The notes under the pieces: model-generated
Database searches by the model: none
What the model was told of the DNA's origin: nothing
The model's input: only the letters and a program-made list of their open reading frames with translations
Program-made: the position numbers and the translations under genes
Shown: one piece after another, positions 36,563-47,879 of the stretch
Position numbering within the stretch: position 1 is the stretch's first letter
How the letters are laid out: every line of letters begins with the position of its first letter
Assembly: GCF_022397915.1 (NCBI RefSeq)
Contig: NZ_JAKEUO010000002.1
Span: 1-64,000, forward strand
Source: Vibrio sp. Isolate34
GTDB lineage: Bacteria > Pseudomonadota > Gammaproteobacteria > Enterobacterales > Vibrionaceae
Length of the DNA stretch: 64,000 bases
Reading direction: 5' to 3'

Positions 36563-37192
36563 ATGAGCAAACAGAAACACTCGGCCAGTTCAGGCCGTTG
36601 GTTGAAGGAACACTTCGACGACAAGTACGCAAACGAAGCAAGAAAGAAAGGCTATCGTTCACGTGCTTATTTCAAAATGGAAGAGATTCAAACGAAAGAT
36701 AAATTGCTGTCTCCTGGGATGACCATTGTGGATTTAGGTGCAGCGCCTGGCGGTTGGTCTCAATATGCTGCTAAGATTGTTGGAGACAACGGACAAATCA
36801 TTGCGTGTGACTTGTTACCGATGGATCCGATTGCTGGCGTTAGCTTCTTACAAGGCGATTTTCGTGAAGACGCTGTGCTAGAAGCTCTATTGGAACGTAT
36901 ACAACCAAATATGGTTGATGTAGTGATGTCAGATATGGCGCCTAATATAGCAGGCAACAATTCTGTGGATCAGCCAAGAGCTATGTATTTAGTTGAATTA
37001 GCTTTGGATATGTGTCGACAAGTTCTAGCTACCAATGGTAGTTTTGTTGTAAAAGTATTCCAAGGCGAAGGCTTTGACCAATATGTTAAAGACGTCCGTG
37101 AGATGTTTAAAACAGTCAAAGTTAGAAAACCCGACTCTTCTCGTGCTCGATCTCGTGAAGTGTTCATCGTAGCCACTGGTTACAAAGGTTAA
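36563..37192 (+). CDS. rlmE: 23S rRNA (uridine2552-2'-O)-methyltransferase RlmE
   Basis: This SAM-dependent enzyme (FtsJ/RrmJ) methylates U2552 in the A loop of 23S rRNA during 50S assembly. It has 209 residues. The SAM motif is [15 protein letters not shown], and the catalytic K-D-K-E set is found in [31 protein letters not shown] and the final [10 protein letters not shown]. Start ATG at 36563. ftsH follows 98 bases later on the same strand, as in the heat-shock rlmE-ftsH operon of E. coli. Confidence 0.97.
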   Translation: MSKQKHSASSGRWLKEHFDDKYANEARKKGYRSRAYFKMEEIQTKDKLLSPGMTIVDLGAAPGGWSQYAAKIVGDNGQIIACDLLPMDPIAGVSFLQGDFREDAVLEALLERIQPNMVDVVMSDMAPNIAGNNSVDQPRAMYLVELALDMCRQVLATNGSFVVKVFQGEGFDQYVKDVREMFKTVKVRKPDSSRARSREVFIVATGYKG

Positions 37193-37290
37193 CGATTCTC
37201 TTCCAAGAGTGAGAGTTAACAACATGGCTACAGGTTACAAACTGTAGTACCCTACCTTTAATTACAATTAGTTATCGAGAGGCTTACACC

Positions 37291-39267
37291 TTGAGTGACA
37301 TGGCAAAAAATTTAATTCTGTGGCTTGTTATCGCGGTAGTGTTGATGTCGGTATTCCAGAGCTTCGGCCCTGGGGAAAGTAACGGCAGAGCAGTAGATTA
37401 CACCACGTTTGTACAGGAAGTTGGCCAAGGCCAGATTCAAGACGCACAGTTCAATAACAGCGAAATTACTTTCACACGTCGTGGCGGTGGTTCTAAGTAT
37501 GTAACTTACATGCCTGTTTATGATCAAAAGCTACTTGATGACTTAATTAATCAAAACGTAAAAGTTCAGGGTACACCACCTGAAGAGCAGAGCCTGCTTG
37601 GCACTATCTTCATCTCTTGGTTCCCAATGATCTTACTGATTGGTGTGTGGATTTTCTTCATGCGTCAAATGCAAGGTGGTGGCGGCGGTAAAGGCGCTAT
37701 GTCTTTCGGTAAGAGTAAAGCTCGAATGATGAGCGAAGAACAAATCAAAACGTTGTTTGCGGATGTTGCTGGTTGTGACGAAGCAAAAGAAGACGTGAAA
37801 GAGCTTGTTGATTACCTTCGTGACCCAAGTCGTTTCCAAAAACTGGGTGGTAAGATCCCGACAGGTATCCTGTTGGTTGGTCCTCCAGGTACTGGTAAGA
37901 CACTGCTTGCAAAAGCGATTGCTGGTGAAGCGAAAGTACCGTTCTTTACAATTTCAGGTTCTGACTTCGTTGAAATGTTTGTTGGTGTTGGTGCATCTCG
38001 TGTACGTGACATGTTCGAACAAGCGAAGAAAGCAGCACCTTGTATCATCTTTATCGATGAAATCGATGCGGTAGGTCGTCAACGTGGCGCTGGTGTTGGT
38101 GGTGGTCACGATGAGCGTGAACAAACACTAAACCAAATGTTGGTTGAGATGGATGGTTTCGAAGGTAACGAAGGTATCATTGTTATCGCCGCAACTAACC
38201 GTCCAGACGTGCTAGACCCAGCACTACTTCGTCCAGGCCGTTTCGACCGTCAAGTTGTGGTTGGTCTGCCTGATGTACGTGGTCGTGAACAGATTCTTAA
38301 AGTACACATGCGTAAAGTTCCACTATCTGGCGATGTTGAACCATCTCTGATTGCTCGTGGTACTCCAGGTTTCTCTGGTGCAGACCTGGCAAACCTTGTG
38401 AACGAAGCGGCTCTATTTGCTGCTCGTGGTAACAAGCGCAATGTCTCTATGGTTGAGTTTGAACTTGCAAAAGATAAGATCATGATGGGTGCAGAGCGCC
38501 GTTCAATGGTTATGTCTGAAGAAGTGAAAGAGTCAACGGCTTACCATGAAGCGGGTCACGCGATTGTTGGTCGCTTGGTACCGGAACACGATCCAGTGTA
38601 CAAGGTATCAATCATTCCACGTGGTCGTGCACTTGGTGTGACAATGTACTTACCTGAGCAAGATCGTGTAAGTATGTCTCGTCAACATCTAGAATCAATG
38701 ATTTCTAGCTTGTACGGTGGTCGTCTTGCTGAAGAGCTTATCTACGGTAAAGACAAAGTGTCGACGGGTGCATCTAACGATATCGAACGTGCAACTGATA
38801 TTGCTCGTAAGATGGTAACGCAGTGGGGCTTCTCTGAAAAACTGGGTCCTCTTCTTTATGCTGAAGAAGAAGGTGAAGTTTTCCTAGGTCGCGGCATGAG
38901 CCAAGCTAAGCATGTTTCTGATGACACGACTAAGCTTATCGATGAAGAGATTCGTATCCTTATCGACCGTAACTACGATAGAGCTAAGAAGATTCTTGAA
39001 GATAACATGGATATCATGCATTCGATGAAAGACGCTCTAATGAAGTTCGAAACGATCGATGCAGGTCAAATTGATGACTTGATGGAGCGTAAGCAAGAGA
39101 TTCGTGATCCAGCTGGTTGGGGGGAGCAGGTAAAAGCTGAACCTACAAAGGAAGAAGCAACACCTGAAGCTAAGGCAGAAGAAGCTAAAGCGGAACCTAA
39201 AGCTGAAGAGTCAAAAGTTGAAGAAGTTAAATCTGAAACAGATGATGCTCAAAACAAAGATTCTTAA
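37291..39267 (+). CDS. ftsH: ATP-dependent zinc metalloprotease FtsH
   Basis: This membrane-bound AAA+ protease degrades sigma-32, LpxC and damaged membrane proteins. Two membrane segments (about 8-25 and 108-130) flank a periplasmic domain. The AAA module has Walker A GPPGTGKT, Walker B IIFIDEID and the SRH arginines; the protease zinc site is HEAGH at 419-423. TTG at 37291 is chosen because GAGAGG lies nine bases before it; the ATG three codons later, equivalent to MAKNLILW of E. coli, is too far. The tail after about residue 610 is a low-complexity Glu/Ala/Lys run longer than in E. coli. Confidence 0.97.
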   Translation: MSDMAKNLILWLVIAVVLMSVFQSFGPGESNGRAVDYTTFVQEVGQGQIQDAQFNNSEITFTRRGGGSKYVTYMPVYDQKLLDDLINQNVKVQGTPPEEQSLLGTIFISWFPMILLIGVWIFFMRQMQGGGGGKGAMSFGKSKARMMSEEQIKTLFADVAGCDEAKEDVKELVDYLRDPSRFQKLGGKIPTGILLVGPPGTGKTLLAKAIAGEAKVPFFTISGSDFVEMFVGVGASRVRDMFEQAKKAAPCIIFIDEIDAVGRQRGAGVGGGHDEREQTLNQMLVEMDGFEGNEGIIVIAATNRPDVLDPALLRPGRFDRQVVVGLPDVRGREQILKVHMRKVPLSGDVEPSLIARGTPGFSGADLANLVNEAALFAARGNKRNVSMVEFELAKDKIMMGAERRSMVMSEEVKESTAYHEAGHAIVGRLVPEHDPVYKVSIIPRGRALGVTMYLPEQDRVSMSRQHLESMISSLYGGRLAEELIYGKDKVSTGASNDIERATDIARKMVTQWGFSEKLGPLLYAEEEGEVFLGRGMSQAKHVSDDTTKLIDEEIRILIDRNYDRAKKILEDNMDIMHSMKDALMKFETIDAGQIDDLMERKQEIRDPAGWGEQVKAEPTKEEATPEAKAEEAKAEPKAEESKVEEVKSETDDAQNKDS

Positions 39268-39283
39268 TCGCTAAGTTATCAAT

Positions 39284-39312
39284 TAAAACCCTGAGTACGC
39301 TCAGGGTTTTTC
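39284..39312 (+). terminator. Possible terminator after ftsH
   Basis: AAACCCTGAG-TACG-CTCAGGGTTTTT forms a 10-base stem with a T run, 20 bases after the ftsH stop. folP follows 44 bases on, so it may be partial. Confidence 0.8.
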
Positions 39313-39355
39313 TGTTTATAGCCTATGGTGTTTTTCCCTTTAAGATCGGCTTTCC

Positions 39356-40186
39356 ATGATATTAAAAGCAAATAATAAAACTCTCGTGTTAGATCGCCCA
39401 CATGTGATGGGTATCCTCAATGTCACCCCTGACTCTTTCTCTGACGGTGGGAAATTTAACTCACTTGATAATGCCTTACAGCAAGCTGAACGCATGGTTC
39501 AAGCGGGCGTTAGCATTATCGATATTGGTGGTGAGTCAACTCGACCTGGCGCTCCTGATGTTTCGTTAGAAGAGGAGCTTGCCCGTGTCATTCCTGCTAT
39601 TAAAGCCATTCGTGCCAAGTTTGATGTGTGGATCTCGATAGATACCAGTAAAGCGGAAGTGATGCGCCAAGCTGTTGAAGCGGGCGCTGATTTGATCAAT
39701 GATGTGCGCGCTTTGCAAGAGCCTGGAGCATTACAAGTCGCCGCTGATGCTAATGTTCCGATTTGTCTGATGCACATGAAAGGCCAGCCGAGAACCATGC
39801 AAACTAACCCAAGTTATGATGATGTTCTTCAGGATGTAGAAGCATTCTTGCAAGAAAGGGTAGAAGCATGTGAGGCGGTTGGCATCTCAAAAGAACAGCT
39901 GATTCTAGACCCAGGTTTTGGTTTTGGTAAAACCATCGAGCACAATTACCACCTATTAGCGCACCTTGAGAAGTTTCATACGTTGGGCTTGCCTGTCTTG
40001 GCGGGAATGTCGAGAAAATCGATGATCTTTAAGCTACTAGACAAGGCGCCTGCAGACTGCATGGTAGCAAGCGTGACTTGCGCGACCATCGCAGCAATGA
40101 AAGGTGCACAAATTATTCGCGTTCACGATGTCGAAGATACATTGGAAGCGATGAAGATAATCGAAGTGATGAATAACAATCACTAA
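39356..40186 (+). CDS. folP: Dihydropteroate synthase
   Basis: The 276-residue TIM-barrel enzyme condenses p-aminobenzoate with dihydropterin pyrophosphate in folate synthesis and is the sulfonamide target. The signatures [15 protein letters not shown] and [13 protein letters not shown] are intact, as are DPGFGFGKT and the late GMSRKS. glmM begins 20 bases downstream, so the two are cotranscribed as in E. coli. Confidence 0.97.
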   Translation: MILKANNKTLVLDRPHVMGILNVTPDSFSDGGKFNSLDNALQQAERMVQAGVSIIDIGGESTRPGAPDVSLEEELARVIPAIKAIRAKFDVWISIDTSKAEVMRQAVEAGADLINDVRALQEPGALQVAADANVPICLMHMKGQPRTMQTNPSYDDVLQDVEAFLQERVEACEAVGISKEQLILDPGFGFGKTIEHNYHLLAHLEKFHTLGLPVLAGMSRKSMIFKLLDKAPADCMVASVTCATIAAMKGAQIIRVHDVEDTLEAMKIIEVMNNNH

Positions 40187-40206
40187 TCATAATTAAGGAA
40201 ATCAAC

Positions 40207-41547
40207 ATGTCTGATAAAAGACGTTACTTCGGCACAGATGGTGTGCGTGGCAAAGTAGGCCAGTACCCGATTACACCTGATTTTGTTCTGAAGCTTGGCT
40301 GGGCTGCGGGTCGTGTTCTTGCAAAGCAGGGCACAAAGAAAGTGATCATTGGTAAAGATACTCGTATCTCTGGCTACATGCTTGAATCAGCTTTAGAAGC
40401 AGGCCTTGCTGCTGCTGGCCTTCAAGCTACATTTACGGGACCAATGCCAACACCTGCGGTTGCATACCTAACACAGACATTCCGCGCAGAAGCAGGGATT
40501 GTTATCTCTGCATCTCATAACCCTTATTACGATAACGGCATCAAGTTTTTCTCTTCTGAAGGTACAAAACTTCCAGACGATATCGAGCTAGCAATTGAAG
40601 CTGAGCTTGATAAAGACATTGAGTGTGTTGATTCTTCTGAGCTAGGTAAAGCTGTACGTTTAAACGATGCGGCTGGTCGTTACATTGAATTCTGTAAGAG
40701 CACGTTCCCAAACCAGATGACGCTTGCTGGTATGAAGATTGTTGTCGATTGTGCGCACGGTGCAACTTATCATATCGCTCCTGCGGTATTTAAAGAGTTG
40801 GGCGCTGAAGTGATTGCTATGGGCGTTGAGCCAAACGGCACGAACATCAACCACGAAGTTGGCGCAACCGATGTGCGCGCTCTGCAAGCTAAAGTGGTTG
40901 AAGAGAAAGCTGCGCTAGGCCTTGGCTTTGATGGCGACGGTGATCGTATCATCATGGTCGACGAGCTAGGCAACAAAGTTGATGGTGACCAAATCGCTTA
41001 CATCATTGCACGTGATGCATTGCGTCGTGGTGAGCTGAAAGGTGGTGTTGTTGGTACACTAATGACCAACCTTGGTATGGAAAACGGCCTTAAGCAGCTA
41101 GGTATTCCATTTGTGCGTGCCGCTGTTGGTGACCGTTACGTGATGGAGCAGCTTTTGGCTAAAGGCTGGAAGATCGGTGCTGAAAACTCGGGTCACGTTA
41201 TCCTATTAGATAAAGTGACAACCGGTGATGCGATCGTTGCTGCACTGCAAGTTTTGGCTTCGGTTGTAGACAGTGAAATGACACTGAACGAGCTTTCGCA
41301 AGGTATGACTCTATACCCTCAGGTTCTGGAAAACGTTCGTTTCAGCGGTGATTCAAATCCACTAGAAGCAGAAGCGGTGAAAGCTGCGGTAGTTGAAGTA
41401 GAAGCTGAGCTTGGTGAAAAAGGTCGTGTGCTATTACGTAAATCTGGTACTGAGCCATTGCTGCGTGTGATGGTTGAAGGTGAAGATGCCGATCTTGTTC
41501 AAGCATCTGCACTTAAGATTGCTGATGCAGTAAAAGCAAACTGCTAA
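40207..41547 (+). CDS. glmM: Phosphoglucosamine mutase
   Basis: This enzyme turns glucosamine-6-phosphate into glucosamine-1-phosphate for peptidoglycan and LPS precursors. It has 446 residues, with the start YFGTDGVRG, the phosphoserine loop [14 protein letters not shown], the metal loop [15 protein letters not shown] and [11 protein letters not shown]. All match GlmM rather than the general mutase at 350-1762. AATTAAGGAAATCAAC precedes the ATG. Confidence 0.97.
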   Translation: MSDKRRYFGTDGVRGKVGQYPITPDFVLKLGWAAGRVLAKQGTKKVIIGKDTRISGYMLESALEAGLAAAGLQATFTGPMPTPAVAYLTQTFRAEAGIVISASHNPYYDNGIKFFSSEGTKLPDDIELAIEAELDKDIECVDSSELGKAVRLNDAAGRYIEFCKSTFPNQMTLAGMKIVVDCAHGATYHIAPAVFKELGAEVIAMGVEPNGTNINHEVGATDVRALQAKVVEEKAALGLGFDGDGDRIIMVDELGNKVDGDQIAYIIARDALRRGELKGGVVGTLMTNLGMENGLKQLGIPFVRAAVGDRYVMEQLLAKGWKIGAENSGHVILLDKVTTGDAIVAALQVLASVVDSEMTLNELSQGMTLYPQVLENVRFSGDSNPLEAEAVKAAVVEVEAELGEKGRVLLRKSGTEPLLRVMVEGEDADLVQASALKIADAVKANC

Positions 41548-41629
41548 TTTAACCTTTTACTGAATAGGTGCAGTGAGTAGCGCCTGTGATCTGAAGTGAT
41601 TGACTTATATAACGGTCAAGAGATATAAC

Positions 41630-41677
41630 GGTCAAAAGAGACGTAAATGAGTTTTGTGTCGCTTTTGACCTTTTTTT
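41630..41677 (+). terminator. Terminator of glmM
   Basis: GGTCAAAAG-AGAC and GTCGC-TTTTGACC pair around a 14-base loop, then seven T follow. The direct repeat ATAACGGTCAA occurs just ahead at 41609 and 41626. Confidence 0.75.
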
Positions 41678-41841
41678 GACCATTCACTTGGTAAAGGCTT
41701 ATTTTTTAGCAAATTCTCCTTGTCAGCCATCGTCGCATTCGCTAGTATTGCTCGGCCTTCAGTTAGGAGGTCGCTAGCCTTGTTCTTAAAAATAGTTTTT
41801 TGAACGGCGCTGGCTCAACAATTAGGAACATAGGTGGAAAA

Positions 41842-42174
41842 ATGTTTACAGTTCTACTTGTGATTTACCTGTTGGCAGCGCTTGGTGTAATTGGCCTAGT
41901 GTTGATTCAACAAGGTAAAGGCGCAGATATGGGAGCCTCTTTCGGTGCTGGCGCTTCAAACACTGTGTTTGGTGCTGGTGGCTCAGGAAATTTCCTTACC
42001 CGAATGACTGCAATTTTTGCAACTACATTTTTTATCCTTAGCTTAGTGCTTGGTAATATGTCTACACATAAGACTGAGTCACAGTGGATTGATCCGACTC
42101 AAGGTCAGGTAATTCAACAAGCTGATGATGCAGTGAGTGAAGTTCCATCGCAAGGCGATGAAATTCCACAATAA
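41842..42174 (+). CDS. secG: Protein translocase subunit SecG
   Basis: The 110-residue SecYEG component has two membrane segments (about 3-22 and 52-72) joined by the conserved cytoplasmic loop [34 protein letters not shown]. The start at 41842 follows AGGTGGAAAA; the frame is open 14 codons further up without homology. The hydrophilic C-terminal tail is acidic and Gln-rich. tRNA-Leu begins 16 bases after the stop. Confidence 0.96.
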   Translation: MFTVLLVIYLLAALGVIGLVLIQQGKGADMGASFGAGASNTVFGAGGSGNFLTRMTAIFATTFFILSLVLGNMSTHKTESQWIDPTQGQVIQQADDAVSEVPSQGDEIPQ

Positions 42175-42190
42175 TCTGTAAAGATTTGAT

Positions 42191-42275
42191 GCCGAGATGG
42201 TGAAATTGGTAGACACGCTAGCATGAGGTGCTAGTGCCTTAGGGTGTGAGGGTTCGAGTCCCTCTCTCGGCACCA
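42191..42275 (+). tRNA. tRNA-Leu (GAG)
   Basis: 85 bases including an encoded CCA. The acceptor stem GCCGAGA pairs with TCTCGGC, the anticodon stem CTAGC/GCTAG encloses loop ATGAGGT with anticodon GAG at 42235-42237, the class II variable arm is present, and the T loop is GGTTCGAGTCC. The order secG-tRNA-Leu-tRNA-fMet-rimP matches E. coli. Confidence 0.97.
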
Positions 42276-42328
42276 TGTTTACAAACTTGTAAAACATCTT
42301 GTTGGGCGTATAATGCTCGCAAGTCGGA

Positions 42329-42405
<77 letters not shown>

Positions 42406-42520
42406 ATTTTAATGCTATTATATAGCTTGTATTGGTAGCAAGTTTGCACAGTGTGAACCTCACTGTGAGTTAAGTGCGATATCCAATGTGATGACACTTA
42501 GCATATAAGGGTCCAGCAAC

Positions 42521-42547
42521 AAAAACCCCGGCTTATACGGGGTTTTT
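42521..42547 (+). terminator. Terminator after the tRNA pair
   Basis: AAAAACCCCG-GCTTATA-CGGGGTTTTTT, strong stem with six T, 116 bases after tRNA-fMet. A smaller hairpin CACAGTG/CACTGTG lies at 42447-42467 before it. Confidence 0.85.
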
Positions 42548-42602
42548 TGTTATCTAAGCATTTGTAAATGTATTTAGATAATGTTTGCTTGGAATTTAAA
42601 TT

Positions 42603-42622
42603 GGGCTTTGAGCCCTTTTTTT
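42603..42622 (+). terminator. Second terminator-like hairpin immediately before rimP
   Basis: GGGCT-TTG-AGCCC is followed by seven T and then the rimP Shine-Dalgarno (GGAGTGG). Position directly in the rimP leader suggests attenuation or partial read-through. Confidence 0.6.
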
Positions 42623-42639
42623 GTTTCTGGAGTGGTTAA

Positions 42640-43095
42640 ATGACTGGTTTAGAAAGACAACTTACTGAAATGCTTGACGCTCCAGTAGCAGCATCAGGTT
42701 ATGAGTTAGTTGGATTAGAATTTATTCGTGCTGGTGAGCACTCAACGCTACGTATTTACATCGATTCACCAAACGGTATCAATGTAGATGATTGCGCTGA
42801 AGTTAGTCACCAAGTAAGTGCCGTAATGGACGTTGAAGATCCAATTTCAGTGGCTTATAACCTTGAAGTGTCTTCACCAGGTTTAGAGAGACCACTGTTC
42901 AAAGCAGAGCATTACCAACAATTTATTGGTCACGAGGTAAGCATCGTTTTGAAAATGGCTGTCGGCAACCGTCGTAAATGGAAAGGTGATATCCAATCTA
43001 TTGAAGGCGAGACAGTAAAAGTATTGGTTGAAGGACAAGAAGAAGAATTCGTCCTGAGCAATATTGCGAAAGCGAACCTGATCCCTAAATTTTAG
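42640..43095 (+). CDS. rimP: Ribosome maturation factor RimP
   Basis: The 151-residue factor helps 30S assembly. The family pattern is present: [23 protein letters not shown], then [24 protein letters not shown] and the central [16 protein letters not shown], ending in an Sm-like domain. It opens the rimP-nusA-infB group; nusA starts 35 bases on. Confidence 0.96.
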   Translation: MTGLERQLTEMLDAPVAASGYELVGLEFIRAGEHSTLRIYIDSPNGINVDDCAEVSHQVSAVMDVEDPISVAYNLEVSSPGLERPLFKAEHYQQFIGHEVSIVLKMAVGNRRKWKGDIQSIEGETVKVLVEGQEEEFVLSNIAKANLIPKF

Positions 43096-43130
43096 TTCTC
43101 CTAGAGAGAAGAGCTTAAGAGGCTAGATTA

Positions 43131-44618
43131 ATGAACAAAGAAATTTTGGCGGTAGTAGAAGCTGTTTCTAACGAGAAAGCAGTTCCTCGTGAGCGTATTT
43201 TTGAAGCGCTTGAAATCGCGCTTGCAACAGCAACTAAAAAGAAAAGCGAACTAGAAATTGAAGTTCGTGTTGAAATCGACCGTAAAACGGGTGATTTCGA
43301 AACTTTCCGTCGCTGGGAAGCTGTTGAAGAAGTTGAATTCCCAACGAAAGAGATCTCTCTTGAAGCTGCAAAGTACGATGATCCAGAGATCGAACTTGGC
43401 GGTTTCATTGAAGACGACATCGAATCAGTTACATTTGACCGTATTACGACTCAAACAGCTAAGCAAGTTATCGTACAGAAAGTACGTGAAGCTGAGCGTG
43501 CTCAAATCGTTGAACAGTTCATCGACAACGAAGGTGAGCTAGTAACGGGTGTTGTTAAGAAAGTTAACCGTGACACTATTATCCTAGACCTAGGTAACAA
43601 CGCTGAAGCGGTAATCCTTCGTGATGACCAACTTCCTCGTGAAAACTTCCGTCCAGGTGACCGTGTTCGTGGTCTTCTATACGCAGTTAAGCCTGAAGCT
43701 CGTGGTTTCCAGCTATTCATTACTCGCTCTAAGCCTGAAATGCTTGCTGAACTATTCCGCGTTGAAGTACCTGAAATTGGCGAAGAGCTAATTGAACTTA
43801 AAGGTGCTGCACGTGACGCTGGTTCTCGTGCTAAAATCGCTGTGAAAACAAACGACAAGCGTATTGACCCTGTTGGTGCGTGTGTTGGTATGCGTGGTGC
43901 ACGTGTACAAGCTGTTTCTGGTGAACTTGGCGGCGAGCGTATCGATATCGTACTTTGGGACGATAACCCGGCTCAGTTCGTAATCAACGCAATGGCTCCT
44001 GCTGACGTTGCTTCTATCATTGTTGATGAAGATGCACACTCTATGGATATCGCTGTTGAAGCGGATAACCTAGCACAAGCTATCGGCCGTAGCGGTCAAA
44101 ACGTACGTCTAGCATCTCAACTGACTGGTTGGGAACTGAATGTAATGACGGTTGAAGATCTTCAGAAGAAACACCAAGAAGAAGCCGTTGCTTCTATTGA
44201 AAACTTCATGAAGCACCTAGACATCGAAGAAGACTTTGCTCAACTGCTTGTTGAAGAAGGTTTCTCTACACTAGAAGAAGTGGCTTACGTACCAGTAAAC
44301 GAACTTCTTGAAGTAGATGGCCTAGACGAAGGCATCGTTGAAGAACTTCGTAGCCGTGCTAAAGATGCACTAACGACTCTAGCACTAGCGAAAGAAGAAA
44401 CTTTCGACGGTGTTGAGCCTGCTGAAGACTTGCTAGCTCTTGAAGGCCTAGAACGTGAAATGGCTTACAAACTGGCAGCTAAAGGCGTGGCAACATTGGA
44501 AGACCTAGCTGACCAAGGCGTTGATGAACTAGAAGGCATTGAAGACCTAACTGCAGAGCGTGCGGGCGAGCTAATTATGGCTGCGCGTAACATCTGTTGG
44601 TTCGGCGACGAAGAATAA
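43131..44618 (+). CDS. nusA: Transcription termination/antitermination factor NusA
   Basis: This 495-residue RNA polymerase factor controls pausing, termination and antitermination. It has the N-terminal polymerase-binding domain (1-125), an S1 domain (about 135-200, [21 protein letters not shown]), two KH domains (about 200-345, including [18 protein letters not shown] and [18 protein letters not shown]) and two C-terminal acidic helix-hairpin repeats. NusA often autoregulates this operon through its leader. Confidence 0.97.
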   Translation: MNKEILAVVEAVSNEKAVPRERIFEALEIALATATKKKSELEIEVRVEIDRKTGDFETFRRWEAVEEVEFPTKEISLEAAKYDDPEIELGGFIEDDIESVTFDRITTQTAKQVIVQKVREAERAQIVEQFIDNEGELVTGVVKKVNRDTIILDLGNNAEAVILRDDQLPRENFRPGDRVRGLLYAVKPEARGFQLFITRSKPEMLAELFRVEVPEIGEELIELKGAARDAGSRAKIAVKTNDKRIDPVGACVGMRGARVQAVSGELGGERIDIVLWDDNPAQFVINAMAPADVASIIVDEDAHSMDIAVEADNLAQAIGRSGQNVRLASQLTGWELNVMTVEDLQKKHQEEAVASIENFMKHLDIEEDFAQLLVEEGFSTLEEVAYVPVNELLEVDGLDEGIVEELRSRAKDALTTLALAKEETFDGVEPAEDLLALEGLEREMAYKLAAKGVATLEDLADQGVDELEGIEDLTAERAGELIMAARNICWFGDEE

Positions 44619-44640
44619 TTCAGCAAGGAGAGAAAGCGGT

Positions 44641-47331
44641 ATGACACAATTAACAGTTAAAGCTCTGAGTGAAGAGATTGGTACGCCAGTTGACCGCTTA
44701 ATTGAACAACTTGCTGATGCAGGCATGAAGAAATCAGGGTCGGATCAAGTAACTGATTCAGAGAAGCAAACATTGCTAACGCACCTTAAAAAGGAGCATG
44801 GCGATACTTCTGGTGAAGCAGAGCCGACTCGTTTAACTCTTCAACGCAAGACCCGCAGCACGCTAAGTGTTGCCGCTGGAGGCGGTAAGAGTAAGGATGT
44901 TCAAGTAGAGGTACGTAAAAAACGTACTTACGTGAAGCGCAGCGCTATTGAAGACGAAGCGAAACGTGAAGCTGAGGATGCAGCATCACGTGAAGCGGAA
45001 GAGAAAGCACGTCAAGAAGCTGAAGAGCTTGCGAAACGTGAAGCTGCAGAGAAAGCACAGCGCGAAGCTGATGAGAAAGCAAAACGTGAAGCGGATGCAA
45101 AACGTGATGCTGAAGAAAAAGCTCAACGCGCACAAGCTGAAAAGGCTAAAAAAGACATGAATTCAAAAAATGCAGACGCTAACGCACAAGCGAAAAAAGA
45201 AGCGGATGAACTAAAAGCTCGTCAAGAGCAAGAAGCAACTCGTAAAGCCGAAGCTGAAGCAGCTAAGCTTGTAGAGGAAGCTCGTAAGCTAGCTGAAGAA
45301 AACGAAGCTCGCTGGACTGAAGAAGAGAAGAAGAAGAAAGAACAAGAGAAGTCTGCGGACTACCACGTGACTACTTCTACTTACGCGCGTGAAGCTGAAG
45401 ATGCAGCGGATCAGAAAGAAGAAAAAGCGCCTCGTCGTCGTAAAAAGAAAGCAGCTCCAGCTAACCAACCTGGCAACAACCGTGGTGGTCGTAACCAACG
45501 TGGCCGTGGCGCTAAAGGTAAGCTTGCGAAACCAACTTCAATGCAGCAAGGCTTCGATAAGTCAGCAACTGTTGCTAAGTCTGACGTTGCTATCGGCGAG
45601 ACAATCGTTGTTTCTGAACTGGCTAGCAAAATGTCAGTTAAAGCAACTGAAGTTATCAAAGTAATGATGAAGATGGGCGCTATGGCGACTATCAACCAAG
45701 TGATCGACCAAGAAACAGCACAACTTGTTGCTGAAGAAATGGGTCACAAGGTAATCCTACGTAAAGAAAACGAACTCGAAGAAGCAGTACTAGCTGACCG
45801 TGATAGCGATGCAATTGCTGAAGGTCGTGCTCCTGTTGTTACTATCATGGGTCACGTTGACCACGGTAAAACTTCAACACTGGATTACATTCGTAAAGCA
45901 CACGTTGCTTCTGGCGAAGCTGGCGGTATCACGCAGCACATCGGTGCTTACCACGTAGATACTGACAACGGCATGATCACTTTCCTTGATACTCCTGGAC
46001 ACGCGGCGTTTACAGCTATGCGTGCTCGTGGTGCTCAAGCGACAGATATCGTTGTACTAGTAGTTGCAGCAGATGATGGCGTAATGCCACAAACAATCGA
46101 AGCAATCCAGCACGCGAAAGCGGCAGGCGTTCCTCTGATTGTTGCTGTGAACAAGATCGATAAAGAGGGTGCAAACCCAGACAACGTTAAGAATGAGCTA
46201 GCTCAATACGACGTAATCCCTGAGGAATGGGGCGGTGAGAACATGTTCGTTCACATCTCTGCTAAACAGGGTACAAACATTGATGGTCTTCTAGAAGCTA
46301 TCCTTCTTCAGTCTGAAGTTCTTGAACTGACAGCTGTTAAAGAAGGTATGGCGTCTGGTGTTGTTGTTGAATCTCGCCTTGATAAAGGTCGCGGTCCAGT
46401 TGCAACAGTACTAGTACAGTCTGGTACTCTAAACAAAGGCGACATCGTTCTTTGTGGTCAAGAGTACGGCCGTGTTCGTGCAATGCGCGATGAGAACGGT
46501 AAAGAAGTAACTACAGCGGGTCCTTCTATCCCTGTAGAGATTCTAGGTCTATCTGGCGTTCCTGCTTCTGGTGATGAAGCAACGGTTGTTCGTGACGAGC
46601 GTAAAGCACGTGAAGTAGCGAACTACCGTCAAGGTAAATTCCGTGATGTTAAACTAGCTCGTCAACAGAAAGCTAAACTAGAGAACATGTTCGCGAACAT
46701 GGCTGCTGGTGAAGTTGCTGAACTGAATGTAGTACTAAAAGCTGACGTTCAAGGTTCTGTAGAAGCAATCGCTGATTCTCTACTGAAACTATCAACTGAC
46801 GAAGTTAAAGTGAACATCGTAGGTTCTGGTGTTGGTGGTATTACTGAAACTGATGCAACACTTGCAGCAGCTTCTAACGCTATCATCCTTGGTTTCAACG
46901 TTCGTGCTGACGCAACTGCGCGTAACACGGTTCAGAACGAAAACCTAGATCTACGTTACTACTCAATCATTTACCAACTGATCGACGAAGTGAAACAGGC
47001 AATGGGCGGTATGCTTGCTCCTGAATTCCGTCAAGAGATCATTGGTCTTGCTCAAGTTCGTGACGTATTTAAGTCGCCTAAACTTGGTGCAATCGCTGGT
47101 TGTATCGTTACTGAAGGTACGATTAAGCGTAGCAACCCAATTCGTGTACTTCGTGAAAACGTTGTTATCTACGAAGGTGAGCTAGAGTCACTTCGTCGCT
47201 TTAAAGACGATGTTCAAGAAGTTAAGAATGGTTACGAGTGTGGTGTTGGCGTTAAGAACTACAACGACGTACGCGTTGGTGACCAGATCGAAGTATTCGA
47301 AATCGTTGAGGTTCAACGTACTCTAGACTAA
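44641..47331 (+). CDS. infB: Translation initiation factor IF-2
   Basis: The 896-residue GTPase places initiator tRNA on the 30S subunit. It has an N-terminal IF2N domain (1-52), a long charged segment (about 100-280) of Ala/Glu/Lys/Arg repeats such as [18 protein letters not shown], a second IF2N region, and the GTPase with G1 [10 protein letters not shown]3 DTPGHAAF and G4 NKID. The C-terminal domain binds fMet-tRNA, whose gene lies 2.3 kb upstream. The repeat region spawns long frames on other strands, which are not genes. Confidence 0.97.
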   Translation: MTQLTVKALSEEIGTPVDRLIEQLADAGMKKSGSDQVTDSEKQTLLTHLKKEHGDTSGEAEPTRLTLQRKTRSTLSVAAGGGKSKDVQVEVRKKRTYVKRSAIEDEAKREAEDAASREAEEKARQEAEELAKREAAEKAQREADEKAKREADAKRDAEEKAQRAQAEKAKKDMNSKNADANAQAKKEADELKARQEQEATRKAEAEAAKLVEEARKLAEENEARWTEEEKKKKEQEKSADYHVTTSTYAREAEDAADQKEEKAPRRRKKKAAPANQPGNNRGGRNQRGRGAKGKLAKPTSMQQGFDKSATVAKSDVAIGETIVVSELASKMSVKATEVIKVMMKMGAMATINQVIDQETAQLVAEEMGHKVILRKENELEEAVLADRDSDAIAEGRAPVVTIMGHVDHGKTSTLDYIRKAHVASGEAGGITQHIGAYHVDTDNGMITFLDTPGHAAFTAMRARGAQATDIVVLVVAADDGVMPQTIEAIQHAKAAGVPLIVAVNKIDKEGANPDNVKNELAQYDVIPEEWGGENMFVHISAKQGTNIDGLLEAILLQSEVLELTAVKEGMASGVVVESRLDKGRGPVATVLVQSGTLNKGDIVLCGQEYGRVRAMRDENGKEVTTAGPSIPVEILGLSGVPASGDEATVVRDERKAREVANYRQGKFRDVKLARQQKAKLENMFANMAAGEVAELNVVLKADVQGSVEAIADSLLKLSTDEVKVNIVGSGVGGITETDATLAAASNAIILGFNVRADATARNTVQNENLDLRYYSIIYQLIDEVKQAMGGMLAPEFRQEIIGLAQVRDVFKSPKLGAIAGCIVTEGTIKRSNPIRVLRENVVIYEGELESLRRFKDDVQEVKNGYECGVGVKNYNDVRVGDQIEVFEIVEVQRTLD

Positions 47332-47413
47332 TCAGTCTGTACGACTCGACATATTGACTAAGGTTACTAACATTACTAGTAAAGGTAATAAGTAATCGGT
47401 TGTTGAATACACC

Positions 47414-47444
47414 ATGGGGGGCTGGTAATTACCAAGCCCCCCAT
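47414..47444 (+). terminator. Strong hairpin between infB and rbfA
   Basis: ATGGGGGGCTGGTAA and TTACC-A-AGCCCCCCAT pair along 15 bases with one bulge and almost no loop. Only CTTTCT follows, so it is not a standard terminator. It may be an RNA processing or stability element within the operon. Confidence 0.5.
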
Positions 47445-47465
47445 CTTTCTAAGTGAGAAAAGAAA

Positions 47466-47879
47466 ATGTCAAAAGAATTTAGCCGCACACAACGTGTGTC
47501 TCAGCAGCTTCAAAAAGAGCTAGCACTTATCCTACAACGTGAAGTTCGTGATTCACGTATCGGTATGGTAACGATCTCAGACGTAGAAGTGTCTCGTGAC
47601 CTTGCTTACGCAAAAGTATTCGTTACTTTCCTATGTATTGGTGAGCAAACACCTGAATCATGTCTTGCTGCTCTTAAAGAGCACGAAGTGCCAATCCGTA
47701 TGGCTCTAGGCAAGCGTATTCGTCACCGTCTAACGCCTGAAGTTCGTTTTACTTACGACAACACACTAGTAGAAGGCATGCGTATGTCTAATCTAGTAAG
47801 TGAAGTGCTAAACGATGATAAGCGTAAGCAACAAGAAGCTGGCCGTACTGACGAAACTCAGTCTAAGGGCGAAGAGTAA
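47466..47879 (+). CDS. rbfA: Ribosome-binding factor A
   Basis: This 137-residue KH-type protein binds the 30S subunit near helix 1 of 16S rRNA for late maturation and cold adaptation. It starts [24 protein letters not shown] and carries the conserved segments [21 protein letters not shown] and [18 protein letters not shown]. Its stop overlaps the truB start by one base (TAATG), so they are translationally coupled. Confidence 0.96.
   Translation: MSKEFSRTQRVSQQLQKELALILQREVRDSRIGMVTISDVEVSRDLAYAKVFVTFLCIGEQTPESCLAALKEHEVPIRMALGKRIRHRLTPEVRFTYDNTLVEGMRMSNLVSEVLNDDKRKQQEAGRTDETQSKGEE

Noticed and set aside
45289-45498. Frames inside infB on other strands, rich in Phe, Leu, Lys or Arg
   Set aside because: They mirror the low-complexity Ala/Glu/Lys region of IF-2 and have no start signals.
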